Source of the DNA: Babylonia areolata
Taxonomy: Eukaryota; Mollusca; Gastropoda; Neogastropoda; Buccinidae
DNA: 64,000 nt
Direction of reading: 5' to 3'
Assembly (NCBI RefSeq): GCF_041734735.1
Contig: NC_134878.1
Location: 39,041,213 to 39,105,212, forward strand
The translations under genes and the position numbers were made by a program. How positions within the stretch are numbered: the stretch's first letter is position 1; every line of letters begins with the position of its first letter. The notes beneath the pieces are model-generated. The model searched no databases and was not told where the DNA came from. It worked only from the letters and a program-made list of their open reading frames with translations. Positions 63,361 through 64,000 of this stretch are shown here, one piece after another.

Positions 63361-64000
63361 AACACGACTCAAGGCTTTTGTGTTTTATACTAAGTGGGAA
63401 GGTCTTACACTATTTACATTTGAGAATGATGCTAACTACAACATCGACGTGTTTACTGCATACGAATATGTTACAGATGTTACTACATTAACTAGAATAA
63501 ATATAGGCTAACAGAAATTGTACTTGACAGACCCCACGCGAATCGACGGAGGCGGACGTCTTGGATCACAGTGTGCCGCATTGGGAGTGTGTCGATACTC
63601 CCCCGTGTGTGTGTGTGTGTGTGTGTGTGTGGTCGTTGTTGCTGCTGCAGTTGTTGTAATTTTCTTCTTCAGTTTAGCGTCTTTTAACCATTAGTGTTAT
63701 TTGACAACATAGAGGAAAAAGACAGCTACTGGTGAGGGAAAAGTAACTGTTCACGCAGTGTGTGTGTGTGTTAGATAACTTATAATTGGTGAAATTTTGT
63801 GTAAAATATGAGATTGCAATATAACATCCTTAGAACGAAATACTAATGATAACAGTAAGCGAACTTGACTACTCAACAATTAAAGATTTGAATCGGTATG
63901 ATTAAGCACTGATGAGCAATATCATGAAACTTGATGTGATTTGCAACATATAAACAGAGGAAAAGATATTAATTGATTTGTTTGATATATTTAAGGCATA
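63361..64000. other. non-coding stretch with GT microsatellite
   Basis: GT array at 63603-63632 and a shorter one near 63759-63771. Nothing else recognised. Confidence 0.5.

Noticed and set aside
1-64000. Polinton, viral capsid gene, CRISPR array, rRNA gene or bacterial operon
   Set aside because: Looked for and not seen: no protein-primed polymerase, capsid or regular repeat-spacer array, no rRNA sequence, and no closely packed bacterial-style genes.

Overview
The window looks like intron-rich, repeat-dense genomic DNA of a marine or freshwater mollusc, most likely a gastropod. The grounds are a spliced NMDA-type glutamate receptor gene, long CA/GT microsatellites, no prokaryotic gene organisation, and several tRNA-derived SINE families of a type I associate with gastropods (for example a 120-bp element with an AAG tail, and a ~400-bp element ending in an AAATACAAATACAAAT tail). 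The species cannot be named from sequence alone.

One host gene frames the window. Four + strand exons (16762-17052, 47170-47289, 53514-53590, 53922-54900) encode the end of the ligand-binding S2 lobe, the M4 helix and the whole cytoplasmic tail of a GluN3-like NMDA receptor subunit. Reading phases match at all three junctions. The first visible intron is 30.1 kb. Everything upstream of 16762 is probably an earlier intron of the same gene, and everything after 54900 is 3' UTR or downstream DNA.

Almost all the rest is mobile DNA. From left to right: a repeat family with short terminal inverted repeats that carries a microsatellite (five copies across the window); SINEs; an RTE-type LINE 3' end (5.8-6.5 kb); a degenerate satellite whose two arms lie in opposite orientation around an RTE endonuclease fragment and a CA array (7.1-9.0 kb); a G-rich module repeat with CACGTG motifs (10.5-11.5 kb); fragments of a Gypsy fossil and of LINEs (11.7-15.2 kb). 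Inside the large intron lie a PD-(D/E)XK nuclease fragment; a recent 7.3-kb LTR retrotransposon (19768-27101) with the unusual Gag-PR-INT-RT-RNaseH order of Gmr1-type elements, which split a SINE at its B box; an L1/Tx1-like LINE remnant; a decayed DUF7869-like gene interrupted by a SINE (31.9-35.4 kb); two RTE/C2H2-type LINEs head to tail (37.2-44.5 kb), the second with a 5' inversion; and a second CR1/L2-type LINE. The next intron holds a decayed Gypsy-group element with ordinary domain order (49.6-53.0 kb). Downstream of the receptor gene is a recent 5'-truncated I-group LINE with an open RNase H domain (56.9-58.5 kb).

The best candidates for something little described are the Gmr1-order LTR element with its tRNA-Pro-type primer site, the microsatellite-seeding repeat family that shares its 3' tail with a SINE family, and the nested DUF7869-like gene. 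No rRNA, functional tRNA, CRISPR array or bacterial feature was seen.
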